Of a DNA stretch of 64,000 bases, positions 29,923 to 42,119 are shown piece after piece. This stretch comes from Oscheius onirici (taxonomy: Eukaryota > Nematoda > Chromadorea > Rhabditida > Rhabditidae). The position numbers and the translations under genes were made by a program. Position 1 is the stretch's first letter; every line of letters starts with the position of its first letter. The notes under the pieces are model-generated. The model worked only from the letters and a program-made list of their open reading frames with translations, was not told where the DNA came from and did not search any database. The stretch covers positions 4,092,001-4,156,000 of the forward strand of contig OW051473.1 of assembly GCA_932521025.1 (NCBI GenBank), given 5' to 3'.

Positions 29923-31463
29923 TTTTATACCATTTAATGTACAATTTTGTTATGTTTGCACCAATATCCCGCTGCTCTCATCCCGCTGCTTTGAATCGCT
30001 AGATCTCTTGGTCATAATTTGGTCCAACTGATGCAGCTTTCATTCCACTTTATGTGATTGTATAGTACATATCGTCATTTGTGAATGCTATACGTTGACC
30101 TTACAATTGTGTCATTAACCTGAATATTTCTTCTAATAAACTCTTTCCATTCGATTGTGATTGACCACGCACATAAGATCTTGCCTGCCAGTAGAGAAGA
30201 CAATTTGTATAATTCGGTTATACTTAAGTCTATACAAACTTATGACTTTCAACTTTATTAATTTCTTTATGGTTTGCAGGAGACGGGCAGCTTTCGATGA
30301 TGTTGATATCGAAACACGTTTGTGTTCAAAGCTTTGCATCTCGAATAATGGACAACGTTGCAGAGAAAGGTGCATTAGTGACACCTCAGTGGTTCAACTT
30401 CCTCTCTTCAGCAAAAATTGACGAGGTCCCACAAGGCTCGGCTATCTTCAGCATTCATTCAGGCTCCTCAAACGTAATGGCTCATAATATCCGACTTTTT
30501 GCCTGCCAGTCATTGCGTTTCCCTCTAATGGACGTGTCTGTTTGATTTCATGTGAGATCCCCCTTGCACTCCCCCATATGTCTTCATGCTGTCCGACGGG
30601 ATAGACATTCTTCGGGTCTATGAGAACGCTTCAGCCAAGGGTTTGTTCTTTTTACCTTTTCACCCATCCCCCAGGGCGAATCACTAGCCGAAAGCCGCCA
30701 TCTGCCTTCATTAACCGCAATTTCGTTGCTGGTTGCCGGCCGTCGTAAAATGTGATGGCACCAGCTTATTCTAGTTGAACCTTGCAGCTGGCAGAAGGTC
30801 CAGAAGTGCTTTTATGCTCAGTCGCTCATTGTCATTGTGCTGATCTCATCAAAAATTCATGTGCTGCTCAAAACAAAACAAAAAGGATAATGCCGTCAGG
30901 GCCCCATCTGCTCCTTACGAGGACGATCAATATTCGCTCTTCCTATCTCCTTAAATAGAGCCCGATCCACATCTTTAGCTCTTGACTACTTACCAGTCAC
31001 AACTTTTAGCCCCTCATTGCGCATTCCTTTGAGCTTAGCGGAAATTAGCTGCGCGCAATGAGAGACTCTTTTCATCAAATTGTTTTTCAGTTTTATTACT
31101 TTTTGCTAATGATGCCTAGAGACAATCATCGACTTCCATCCGAATCTCATTGTTGTCGCCAGCCCATCGTTTATTCATCAGTGCGTACGAGCTGGCAGAG
31201 AATATTCACTAGCCCGCTAATTGAGCTCATTCGTGATTGTTCCATCTGCTGAAATTGAGATATTGCAGAAAAAAGAGCGGAAATATGAGCCTTGAGAGAA
31301 TTAGGCGTCCTTTTCTAAACAACGAATGACGGCCAATGCTCCAACTGCAATCTCGCAGAGAAGCTACTCTTTGGTATGAATAATTGAAGCGACATATTAT
31401 TCTGTTGAAGAATAGCCTCCAATTCCCAAAACAGCGTAAAATGTGGGTGGAGTTTCAGGATCG
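29923..31463. other. DGK 3' UTR and intergenic sequence
   Basis: The first 200 bp are the DGK 3' UTR with AATAAA at 30135-30140. A protein-like open block around 30278-30471 is treated as a finding. The remainder (30550-31440) is pyrimidine-rich upstream DNA of the next gene with no recognisable exon. Confidence 0.4.
30135..30140 (+). terminator. Polyadenylation signal of DGK
   Basis: AATAAA 213 nt after the DGK stop codon. Confidence 0.55.
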
Positions 31464-32450
31464 ATGAGTGGTCATGTAGCAAGGCGAGCCCAAATGGACG
31501 CTCTAATGTCAAGTAGTACTCATGCTACACCCAGGAGTGTCAGCTGGTCCAGATCAAAAACTCCCGGATCTCTCACTCAAAGGAGCACAGCAAGAAGCAT
31601 TGTGAGTTTTAGTACTTTTCTCATTTCGACCTTGCTGTTTAAAAAGCAGGTTTTGAGCTTGATTTCCTGGATAAAAACAATAAAAATGCAGGTTGTATCA
31701 TATTTATGCAGCCGACCGAGAGTGTGGGCGAGCTTTGGCAGCAGCCGGTTTGAATTCTGCGCTAAATATCGCGAGTGAATAGAATCGGATGCGCTATTGG
31801 CAAGCATACGCACCTCGATGGCTGCCCAGGTGACCATTATTAATTCTCAACTTTTATGTTACCTTTGAATGTTTTAGAGCGTGTCTCGGGTTAAACCAAA
31901 GAATGATGCTAAAGAAAAAGAGCAAGAAGAGATGGCCAGAGCAGCATTCCAAGAGTGGCTGAAACGGAAATCAAAGGAGCCAAGGGGACCGCGAGCATCA
32001 CCATCAAGGCAAGTATTTGAAGCGCACTATTGGTGATCAAACGGCACAGAATATTTATTTCCTACAATTGTGGCTCTATCTTTTTGATTCTTTTTACCGA
32101 CCATTACAAACTTTTTCAAAACGTCTATATAGCAACACTTCATTTATCTTTGTTGTCAAGACATAGCGTAGCTTGGGCTGATACATTTGTAATGGCATTC
32201 CGAAAAGCAACTATAAACTTGACTTTTTTGAGCTTACTCAGTAAACGCCAAGCGTAAATTATGAGTTTTCGAACGTTTGGCTCATTTGCATTATTCAATT
32301 GGATGGCTTTTAAGAAAACTTTATTTATTTCCGTTTTTCAGAGAACAGATCACCCAACATCTGAAGGATGACCTGAAACATCGGATCTTCAACAATTGGC
32401 TGAATAATCCGAAATTTGAGAAGAAATTGCAAAACGGGACTACGGAATAG
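31464..32450 (+). CDS. Small basic/coiled-coil protein with AFxEWLKRK motif, unrecognised
   Basis: The start at 31464 (MSGHVARRAQMDAL) sits just after a GTTTCAG acceptor, suggesting trans-splicing. The N-terminal exon is Ser/Thr/Arg-rich (SVSWSRSKTPGSLTQRSTAR). The exon starting near 31880 encodes SVSRVKPKNDAKEKEQEEMA and then ARAAFQEWLKRKSKEPRGPR, and the last exon HLKDDLKHRIFNNWLNNPKF ending in TAG at 32448-32450. AATAAA follows at 32606. The FxEWLxxK pattern resembles the WL-K segments of CCDC34/CCDC181-like ciliary or microtubule-associated proteins, a weak similarity only. The small exon near 31790-31836 (TSMAAQ) does not join the first exon in frame as I read it, so the structure between 31602 and 31838 is unresolved. 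Confidence 0.6.
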
Positions 32451-33025
32451 TTATCAATGTCTTTGTATTTTGTTTTTTCACTTAAAGAGATCTCCGCGGT
32501 TGAAGACGTGATTACAAGTACAGTTGTAGGTACAATGTCAATTGTCATTCGGCTTAGTGATAACTGCTTTATTCATGACTGTGCCATTATTTATATGCAA
32601 GGGTTAATAAAATAGAGGCTACTGATTTTCTTGTGTCCTTTGCACCTTGTCTATTTGCACTTTGCAGCGGTCATCGCCCTTTCCAGGTGCAAATGGGTGT
32701 GCTTTAGATCAAAGCGGCGCTTTCTCGTGAAGTCCGGGGAGTGCAGATAAAAATACTGTTGTTGTTTATCGTTTTACTTGTCATGCACAAGGTGTAAGGG
32801 CGGAGCGAAAAACACGTGCAGCCGCTGCGCCTTCTCTCGCGAGCGGCTTGGACTACTGCCAGCCGTTTGCCCACTGTCAGCTGATTTGAAAAACGAAGCA
32901 AGCATTCGAATAGCGACTTACGCGGGCTGATGACTGCGTATGGCCTTCACAAGAGAATAGGTTGCCGATTCGCTGTTGGAATAGGATTTTCCAATTACTC
33001 TCTGCTTCGATAGTCTATCAGTGTC
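32451..33025. other. Intergenic upstream of Unkempt
   Basis: About 575 bp: the 3' UTR of the preceding gene (AATAAA at 32606-32611), then Unkempt promoter DNA. No coding exon recognised. Confidence 0.4.
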
Positions 33026-36000
33026 ATGAGTGCTGATAGCCGAACAAGTGTGGAGCGTCCACAAGAAAAAACACAACATTTACAGTGAGTTTTTGTTTTA
33101 TAGCTTATGTTTCTCTATCAGACTGCAAGCGATTAAAAAGTTAATACTTAGTCTTTGCATCTTTGTCTTTTATCGTTTATAATTAGCCGCTTTCAATTCT
33201 TTCCGTAATTGTTTACTCAGGTATTAGTTGGGTGAACCAAGTTGTGCCCTTTCACTTAGACGTTCGCTTGTATAGTGTTCAGTTTTACAGATATAGCGAG
33301 CTTGTTTTCAGCGAACGCTGTTTCCACTTTATGTTTTCACCCGATTTTGTGCACAGTTCCGACAAACGAGTAGAAGTTGTGAAAACACTCCAACCTGGTT
33401 TTTCGGTTCCGAAACGGTCTCAACCAACAATGTGCGAACTAAAGATTTTTAGTTCTATATTTTCCAGATTAAATTATCGCTAAAAACATGCTTAAAAAAA
33501 TCATGAAAGCAAGTCATAAGGGATACACACACATTTAGTAGAATTTCGCATCATTCACGACTTTCCGAGAATCTTTTGTTTTCTTTCCAATATTTGTTTT
33601 GCCCCAGTTGCCTTGCAAAATGTCGATCGATTGTTTGACAAAACACTCTTCCGTCGTAAACAGGCGACGCAAAATTGCCTGCCAGGGTCCTTGCTTTCAC
33701 ATGGTCCTGTTGCTATTTTTGAGTCAACCATTTGCGAAAGTCTGTTGATCAACCCAGCTGGCTTCATCACGTGGCCTCCGGCATTGATGTGCTCCTCCAC
33801 AAAAGCATGCCTCGACTTGTAAACATCATTGCCAATGGCATGTGACAGCGCTTTTCGTAGAGGGAGAGCGAGCTCCCTAATAGTTAACTTGTAATCGGGC
33901 TTTGTGGACAGCAATTAAGGAACAGAGACGGAATGACGTAGTGTCATAACATAGAGGGAAAGAGATGCGTCATTTTAATGAGCCTTTTTAGCTACCTCAA
34001 CGACTTTCGTGTCGAGGCCTGTCCGCTTTTCAAGCAACATCAGTGCCAACAGCATCGTCCCTACACGTGTTTCAATTGGCATTTTGCCAATCAAAGACGA
34101 AGACGGTACCATTTATTAATGGCAGACTGAGACAATTCTGTATAGACCGATTAGGAAGGGCGACGGATCTTTCAACTACTCGCCAGATATATACTGTGAC
34201 AAATACGATGAGAACACTGGCATCTGCCCTGATGGGGACGAGTAAGCTCGCGTAAAAATAGTTTAATCAAAAATCTCAGGTGTGTTTATCTGCATCGTGT
34301 GTCTGGAGATGTCGAGAGGAAGTATCATCTGAGGTACTACAAAACAGCCCAGTGTGTTCATTCTACAGACTCCCGAGGGCAATGTGTCAAGGTTTGCTAT
34401 TTTTGACTTGTACTTAACAAAGCTTCAGAACGGAGCCCATTGCGCCTTCGCCCACACGGCCGCTGATCTTCGACTGCCTCAAGTTAGTCTATTTTGAATT
34501 TCAAAAACGCGAATTCAGTTTGACCAGCACGAGGCCGGATTTGCCACATCGTTAGAGGGAGATGGACGAGATCGAACGAGTTTTGTCGTTGAGGATCAAT
34601 CTTGGCACAGTAAGTGTCCTTGTTTTCGATGTTGAGCCATTTTCAATGAGAAATCCCAATTGCGTGGGCCTTCCGAGGACACACAAATCACGCGGTCGAG
34701 GGTCACACGAGGGGTGCGCTGAGAACAAATTTTACAGTAGTTAGTTTCTGCAACATTTTGAGCTATTTTTGTAACAGTTCTTATCAGGTAGGAGAAAACG
34801 ATGTTGCAGATAGATTAGATCTTTTATAAAGAACGAATGTTTACCATCGTAGTAGAGATTCCAGACCACGTGCTCTCCTGCTACAAGACGGAACAGTGCC
34901 GAAAACCGGCTAGATTGTGTCGTCAGGGGTATGCTTGTCCATTCTATCACAACAGCAAAGACAGGAGAAGACCACCAGCTCTGTTCAAATACAGGTATTC
35001 TTTTCTCGTTTTGCTTTGGATTGTATTATTTGAAGATCGACTCCCTGCCCTGCTGCCAAGACTGTCGATGAATGGCTAGATCCTGAACTTTGTGAAGCCG
35101 GTGATAACTGCCAATACTGTCACACAAGGACAGAACAGCAGTTTCATCCAGAGATCTACAAGAGCACAAAGTGCAATGACATGCTTGAGGTAACTTCAGT
35201 AAGTAATCTTTGACGCCTGACTTTAGCACGGATATTGCCCACGTGCCGTATTTTGTGCATTTGCTCATCACGACACCGAACTTCATTTGCAACGAACCCC
35301 TTACATCTCGAGTGCACAGCCAAGTCCAAAGGAGCAAGTCAGTCCAAACACGAATGGAGGCACTGCCGAACAGCCAATTGCCACTTCTGAAGAATCTCTT
35401 CGTTTTGGTTCTCCGAACTCTAATGGATCGACACCCACCTATTCGGTTACTTTATTTTATTTCAGTTTTACATGTTTCACAGTCTGTGTTGAAACAACGT
35501 CCTCATCCTGTGAAGCAATATTCAACCAACTCGGATCTTATATCCAGCAGTTATCCGAAGGCTCCAGGCTTTGAACGAGGTCCTCTTTCAGTAAGTAATT
35601 TCCTGGAGCAACTTTGTAATAGGATTATTTAGCCGAACAGAGCTGATAGTGCATTAGGACGGCTTAGGACCCATTCGTTAAACATGGGACATCTGGACAT
35701 GGCAGCTAGGCATGAGTTTACAGGTATGCTTTTCTATTTTAAACTTCGAAATGTTTAAACATTTAGGATTTGACACAGGAACGCACTCTAGCCTCTGCAG
35801 ATCGGATAGCGGCTTTCATGCTGTTGGAGGTATGTTTTCATCTCTGATCAACTAACTTACCAGCTTTTCAAGAAGATTCCCTTGCAGGGACTCTGGAAGA
35901 ACTCAGTCTGGATTTAGAGCCCATTGCAGAGGGATCTAGGCAACAGCTCACAGATCTGTTCGGTTCACAAAGCCTGTCATTTGGACAACAAAGTAATTGT

Positions 36001-36819
36001 TTTTGTAACACATGTAACTCAAAATTCATAGTGACATCTCCTGTACGTATCCCTGCAGCTGATACCTTCCATGCATCTCCTTTGACATCATTTGGAGAAA
36101 GTCTTTTCGGATCAGCGAAACAGGCCTTAAACTCACCCCAGAGCGGCTTCAGCACGTTTGAAACGCACCCGGTAAGAAAATCATCTTTGGTTGGGCAAGA
36201 TGATCCTCTGAAGTGGATAAGGTCTGCTGGTAAGGGTGACAAGGAGCTGGAAGATCTTCACAGATCCATTGAGGCACGTTCCTCTCAAATGGGGGTTAAA
36301 GGGTCAAATGACCAAATTCTTGTCCTTATTATTTCGTTTCCAGATGGCGTCTTGGGAGGAGACGTTAAAACAAGCCAGACAAGCATGTGAGGCATGGAGA
36401 GCTGATGCGCAACACTACAAACTGAAGGCTGAACAAGCCGAAATAGAGAGAAATCGTGCTATTTTCGAAAGAGATCAGGTAAACATATTTTTTCAAAACA
36501 GTTATGGTTTAATTGTTTCAGCTCGCGCAGCAACTAGAAGCTTCAAAAATGCATTTTACGAACTCGATGAAAATGTCTTCCGACTCCGGGCTACCAATGA
36601 CACAAATGCTCTCGTCAGACATGTGTGATCTTCTACGAAATACGCCCATCTTTCCTCCAGGATCCGGATTCAACATGTTCTCGGTAAGATGAAAAGATTC
36701 AAATAGAAAAAACCGTCTTGCAGCCAGATGCTGACCCCATGGGTCCGGCCTGTGCCAGATGCGGTCGCGACCGTTCTCGTACTGATGGCAGAAATGGATG
36801 TTCTCTATGTTCGTCCTAA
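33026..36819 (+). CDS. unk: Unkempt-type CCCH zinc-finger RNA-binding protein
   Basis: Unkempt proteins bind UAG-containing mRNAs through two clusters of CCCH fingers and repress translation, notably in neurons. Exon 1 (33026-33084, MSADSRTSVERPQEKTQ) splices over 0.9 kb to 33992. The fingers read HYLNDFRVEACPLFKQHQCQ with YTCFNWHFANQRRRR, GSFNYSPDIYCDKYDENTGI with the following DGDE, YYKTAQCVHSTDSRGQC with CAFAHTAADLR, SCYKTEQCRKPARLCRQGYA with CPFYHNSKDRRRP, CQYCHTRTEQQFHPEIYKST and CPRAVFCAFAHHDTELHL. A long Ser/Pro linker and a coiled coil (SWEETLKQARQACEAWRADA) precede the C terminus. The last exon has only four cysteines (CARCGRDRSRTDGRNGCSLC) before TAA at 36817-36819, a reduced version of the family's RING. 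Confidence 0.95.
33555..33914 (-). other. Antisense open frame in Unkempt intron 1, possible transposase remnant
   Basis: A 119-codon frame on the minus strand with stop, wholly inside the 33085-33991 intron. Its features are a segment YKLTIRELALPLRKALSHAI and a Cys/His-containing part (GPCESKDPGRQFCVACLRRK) with a later Cys. This order, a TxxEFRxxL-like helix then a cysteine-rich tail, recalls the end of piggyBac-family transposases, but the match is loose. No catalytic core, terminal repeats or target duplication seen. It may be a decayed fragment or chance. Confidence 0.2.
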
Positions 36820-39800
36820 ACCAGTACATTCCCACTTTATATGTTTTCTTTCTGTAACCATTTTTATCGTTTTCAAATTGCTGACCGGAAGGTCCATGTA
36901 CATAGTTATTCCAATTCAATTTGTACATTCAACTTTAGCCAAAATCTAGGCTTCTCCTGGCTGAAAAGTCTCCTGCCTAGACTCGGTCTAGGCGCCACTC
37001 ACCCCCACCGTTTAGGTGACTTGTATGATTTGTTAAGTACATCTCTTGAGGATGAGTATCCGGTAATCATAGTATGTGTATTTCCATCGGGGCGTAGAAA
37101 GAATCAATCCCGGTATCATTCTGTTGACACTGTTATAATATGTCCTCATTTAGCGTGATACTCTTTTTTACTGCAATCTATTGACTTTATGTGTAGTTGG
37201 TGCATCATTCCGGTTAGTAACTGTCATGTATACCCTTACCAGCACGTGTTATATTTTAGCGGTAACATTATATTATATCTAATTTTATTTGTGTCGTTGC
37301 GGTAAAAATAGTTTGCATATTTGGAACAGCGGTTTCTACAGAGCGGGACGCAGCAGGGGTCACTCGGTTTGAGCAGCTGACCCGCTTAGAACAGATTGCG
37401 CGGCGAGCCGGGCACGGTATAACTAACCAGAAACACTCGACCCCGCGCGACCGACCATTTTGCCTCGACTGTTCGGCTGGTTACCGAACCATTTTAGAGT
37501 CTGTCTCTTTGTCTTCACACAATTACGCATTACCCAAGATCGATCTTATCCTTGACCCGATCCTCATTTGCCTCGGCACGCAAGACCTCGTGACAGCCGT
37601 TTCCTATCAGTTTAGCCATCTTTCTTAGGGTGAGAACCATTTGAATCATTTGGCGCCAAAAGGTGATTCAAAACACGGGGCTGCGACATTCCCATCCGAA
37701 CAATAACAAGCAGTGATCTGATTCACTGGGAGTTTGAAACCCTGAAAGGAAAGACGACGTAAACGTGTTTCTTTTGAGGGATACGATGCAAATTCAAACA
37801 GCTGCAGACGGTGCTAGTTCGCGTGCTATCCTTGGTTTAGCTTTTTTCAAACATCTGCCCAGCGCACTGTTCAATTGAACAGAATCGTACTAGTGCGTCT
37901 TTCAATTAATTTCCTCTTTCGTTTTCTCAGAGCTGATATGGTAAACATTACAAATGCTGTCGTAGAAGGTAGCTTGTTTATTGGCGTCAGTTTGCCAAAA
38001 CTATTACCGACACTAGCTTGATCAAATATTTGCAGCGGCATGCCTTTCCCCTTTGTTTTGTGGTTGTTCGAGAGGGGATATTGCTCAATCGGTTGGAAAG
38101 TGATAAGAGTGTGTCGAGGCCCCTGCGGCGCTCTCTGTTTACGGGTAGATCAGCAGTTATGCGTGATCGTACAGGGCCGGCGGTCATCTCTCGAGCACAG
38201 CAACGAGACCTTAATCCCGCGCGCTGTTAACCAGCGCCCTCGGCCATTGTACGCGCAGCTTAGCAGTCCTTTGTTTTCACCTGTGTTTGTCCCCTCCGGG
38301 CTGCTTCTCCCTATTCAGACTCCTTTCACGCTTCTTTTTTTGTGCTCCCGAAAGAGGCTGCGAATCTGTTCGGTCCAATTTCGACACACCACTAACACAC
38401 ACTTTGCCGCTAGCACCTCAAGTGGCTCTACCACTGCTCCACAGAACCCGTTACGTGCAAAGTGGCATTTTTTATAATCATTTTTCCATCACTTTCTTGC
38501 TGACATTCTCCGACTTTTCGTTTTTGGTCGCGTACTTTTTCTTTCTCCGTACCCTTATTAGCTCCACTGGCTCCCCCGTCGAACACAAAACTTCCTTTGA
38601 AAGGAAGATTTGGGTTTCCGTTCGACTGCATTGACAGCCTGCAAAAAACGATGGTCGTGGTCTAAATCTGGCACGTTTCTCATCCCGAAATTTTCTTTTC
38701 AGCTTAATCCTGTCGCATAAATTAGTTCCCGTTGATTGGTTTCGTTGCAGATGAGAACCGAAATCGTCGCCTCGACAGTTCCGCGAAGTTCTCATGTTTT
38801 TGCATGCTCGCTTTCCTCCTATTCAAAAGGAAGTAGCCTTTAAACCAATTTTCTCTGCTGAATTTCCTGTGTTAGCAGAAAAAGCAAAGTAATTTGAGAA
38901 GGAGCTGCAAGAACTCCTCTTCAAATGGAGCATTTTTCCGCCGGGTCGTCACGCGGTGTGCGGAAACCATTCTCCCACCCACTGTGGTCTTATTGAAGCA
39001 AAAACACTGATTGAACTCTAAATGGCGCTACAGCCCTCATTTTACAATACCTTATCATCTTCGCTTATCAAAGTCTGGCGCCGACTCTTTATTTTCACAT
39101 CTAAAGCGTTATTGAATTGCATTTCACCAGCTTTATGAAGTGCGCTGCATTCCTCAATCCCAGTCTATGATCTGCGATTTACTCAAGAGGTGGGTTGTAT
39201 TTCACTCCATGCAAGGGAGATTTTGCTCAAGCTCATTTTCTTCTTGTTAGCTTAGCTTAGTTTCATGCTTCATCTCCAAACAAACCTTTTCTCTTTGCTA
39301 ATATCTTCAATTAATCCGCAGAGGGTTTTCTTGGTTTCTGCTCCTAATCCCTCGGAACATCGGGTGATCATGTCGTCTAAGGATAGGCCGGCAGACAACC
39401 GCCTTTAAAGTGGTTTCTTAGGAGCGATAGCTTGTCTTCGGGACAATTCACCTTCAAAGAGGCTCGATGACAGGCTTTTCTGCCATTCAGTCATTTCTTT
39501 TATTGACACTTTCTGAGGACAGTCGCATTTTGTTCGTTATCAGAAACCATCTATTTACATTTCATTCTCAATGGGATGAAATGCTACAACTGTCTCTTTC
39601 TTTTAAGAATTATTTCTAAAAAGCCTTTGAATTCACTTTATCAGAAAAGCGACTGTTTCGCTTCTAGAAGAAAAGCCAGAAAGCAAACTGATTTCCTTGG
39701 GCAAACAACGTTCCTCAATTGGAAATCGAGGGGAAGTCAAACAGCTTGTTGCTTAATGCCTGTTCCTCCGTTTGGATTCAATTTTAACAACGCAGTCTCC

Positions 39801-40122
39801 ATGTGATGTCTTTCTTAAACTTTTTTGAACTTTTCTTAAGGCGAACACATATACTTTCTCAACCCTTCCCGTACTGGTTCCATTTCCCTAATCGCTGCTT
39901 GTTGCCTTCTTGCCTAGCTTGCTTGTCAAAACAAGAAATCTAACGCTTACCTAAGTTTCTCCTCCAATGTTTGCACGATATTTGCGCTATAGATTTCCCA
40001 GGAATTTATCGAATTTTATTGAATAGCTGTGTCGTTACTCAACCGCCCCCAGCCATCTTCGATTTTCTTGCCAGCGATAGCCCTCTTCGGTGTGAACCGC
40101 TCATACCATGCATTTCAGCAAC
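36820..40122. other. Long intergenic region, Unkempt 3' UTR and syndapin upstream
   Basis: About 3.3 kb. The first few hundred bases are Unkempt 3' UTR. A GC-richer patch at about 37330-37470 and another at 38100-38250 stand out from AT-rich surroundings and may be promoter or enhancer DNA. Stretches from 38270 to 40100 are pyrimidine-rich. Open frames up to 145 codons (38040-38477) are Leu/Ser/Phe-rich without motifs. No gene supported. Confidence 0.4.
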
Positions 40123-42019
40123 ATGGCAGCTGACGTAATGGCACCCGGCTTTTGGGAAATCGGAAGTTACAAACACAACGTCCGTCGAATCAAGGTATTT
40201 TCTTGTACACATTGTTTAATTCATTGTTATTTAGGATGGTGTTCGTCAGTTGGATGAGTATGTAAAGATGACCAAGGAGAGGGCTGAAATTGAAGAACAC
40301 TATGCCAGGTCCCTTCAACAGTTTAGCGACAAATGGAATAACCACGTCGAAAGGTAGCTTTTTGTTGTCTCTTTGTATTTAATCTTTTAAGGACCGTCCC
40401 TGCTGGTTCTGTGAAAACTGCATGGATCAATGTGATTGCAGAGGCAGCGGGTCTGTCTGAGCAACACGGTCGAGTCAAAGACCGTCTTATCAATGAGGTA
40501 TCGGACGTTCTTCTTCCTTACAAAAATGAGTTAAGATCTTCAACACCTTGGCCACTTATCGAAAGGAAAATCATCATATGTCTGCATTCCGAGGTCTGAA
40601 AGAAACCCGAGAAATTGAGGAAGCTTTCGAGAAGGTAAGCCCTCTTGTCAGACAATCGGGTTAACAAGCGATTTGACAATGCGTTGTCCATGAGAGGCGA
40701 TTGTGTACTTTAAGGAATCCCAAATGTGTGCTAATGAGATAAGGGGGGTCTCCCTTGCGGGCACTGTACATAATGCAAGAAAGTTTCTCGAGTTGCGTCC
40801 GAAGAAATGTAAAATTTCAGGCACAAAAGCAATGGAAAAAACTTCATGACAAGATGGAATCCAGCAGGAAATCCTACTACTCTGCTTGTAGACAGGAAAA
40901 GTCTGCCCAAGTGAATCTGAACAACTGTCAGGCCGACACTTCTGTATCGGCAGACGCTGCACAGAAGTTCCGAGACAGGGTGGACAAGGCAAAAGAAGAA
41001 GTCAACAAAACACGACAGGGATATGAAAAGTACCTCAACGAGCTCAGTCAATACCGGTGTGCTTTAAACAGTATATTTTATCCGCATATTTCAGAACACC
41101 TTACGTTGAAAGCATGTCGTTTGTTTTCGACAAGTGCCAACAGAATGAGCTCAAAAGAAGCAAGTTCTTCTTAGAAATCACTGGAAGCACCGAAAGCGTT
41201 CTGCTCGATCTGCTGAAAAATCCCAAGTAGGCTATTTATTAATTTTATTTATATCATAGTTTAGATTCATTGGGCTACACGGCCAGTTGGAAACGACCAT
41301 CCGATCTCTAGGAGATGCTTCAATTCAAAATGATCTCAAGCAATGGTCTGCCCAAAACGGAGTTGAGGCTCCAACTATTTGGCCAACATTTGAGGTAGTT
41401 GTTCTTCATTCGTTTTCACTGCTGTTTTCAGGAATACTCTCCGGAAATGAGAAGCATCGCTCATAGCAAAGGAGGCACCAAGAGCGTTGAAGCTGGCGGT
41501 GTTGTTCTCACTCGTCAAATTGTGAAGTCGGATGACGTTCCACCTCCGGGACCTGCATCCAGTGCCAATAGTGACCATGGAAAGGGCAGCAGTGACTCAG
41601 ACACGAGCACTTTCGATAGTAGGAAAACGGACAGCAAGTACAATCCAATGAGTTCAAAATGGAACGCAGATAACAGAGGTGTGGCAGTTGTTCGTTTTTT
41701 GTATTGAACTTTTTTCAGCATCTCCTGAATCGCCTCCTCTGTTTACCAACACGCCTGATTCAGCCAAATATGGCGAATTTGATGACTTCCAAGGCACGCA
41801 TGTGGTCAAATCAAATGCTACTGTTTTATACGATTACAACCCCGTGGAAAATGATGAGATTCAACTAAAGAAAGGTACAGTTTTCCTCGGGCAGTAAATT
41901 ATCTGTTTTCAGGAGAAACTATTGAACTTTTGTCTGAGCCTGATTCGCTTGGCTGGTGTACTGGAAGAAGAAATGGAGAAATCGGACTATTCCCTGCCAG
42001 CTACGTACAAGTGGTCTAA
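40123..42019 (+). CDS. sdpn-1: Syndapin/PACSIN: F-BAR and SH3 endocytic adaptor
   Basis: Membrane-curving adaptor linking dynamin and N-WASP to endocytosis and recycling. The start at 40123 (MAADVMAPGFWEIGSYKHNV) follows a CATTTCAG acceptor. The F-BAR domain covers residues about 10-280: KDGVRQLDEYVKMTKERAEI, EEHYARSLQQFSDKW, KQWKKLHDKMESSRKSYYSA, DAAQKFRDRVDKAKEEVNKT, and a wedge region ending TIWPTFEEYSP, where vertebrate PACSINs have a similar NWPQFEEW. A Ser/Asp-rich linker (SSDSDTSTFDSRKTDSKYNP) follows; the usual NPF motif is absent (NPM instead). The SH3 domain reads ATVLYDYNPVENDEIQLKKG, WCTGRRNGEIGLFPASYVQV, with TAA at 42017-42019. It ends 100 bp from a converging gene. Confidence 0.95.
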
Positions 42020-42119
42020 GATTCCCGAAAAAGATATCAAAAAAGTTTCCTGTTGCCTTGTGCTATCACAGTGTCATGGGAAAGTACATTTAGTTACAAA
42101 TGAATTTTAACCGTATTTG

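Noticed and set aside
38040-38477. 145-codon plus-strand frame in the long gap before syndapin
   Set aside because: Leu/Ser/Phe-rich composition reflects pyrimidine-rich DNA; no signal peptide, motif or splice sites, and other frames overlap it.
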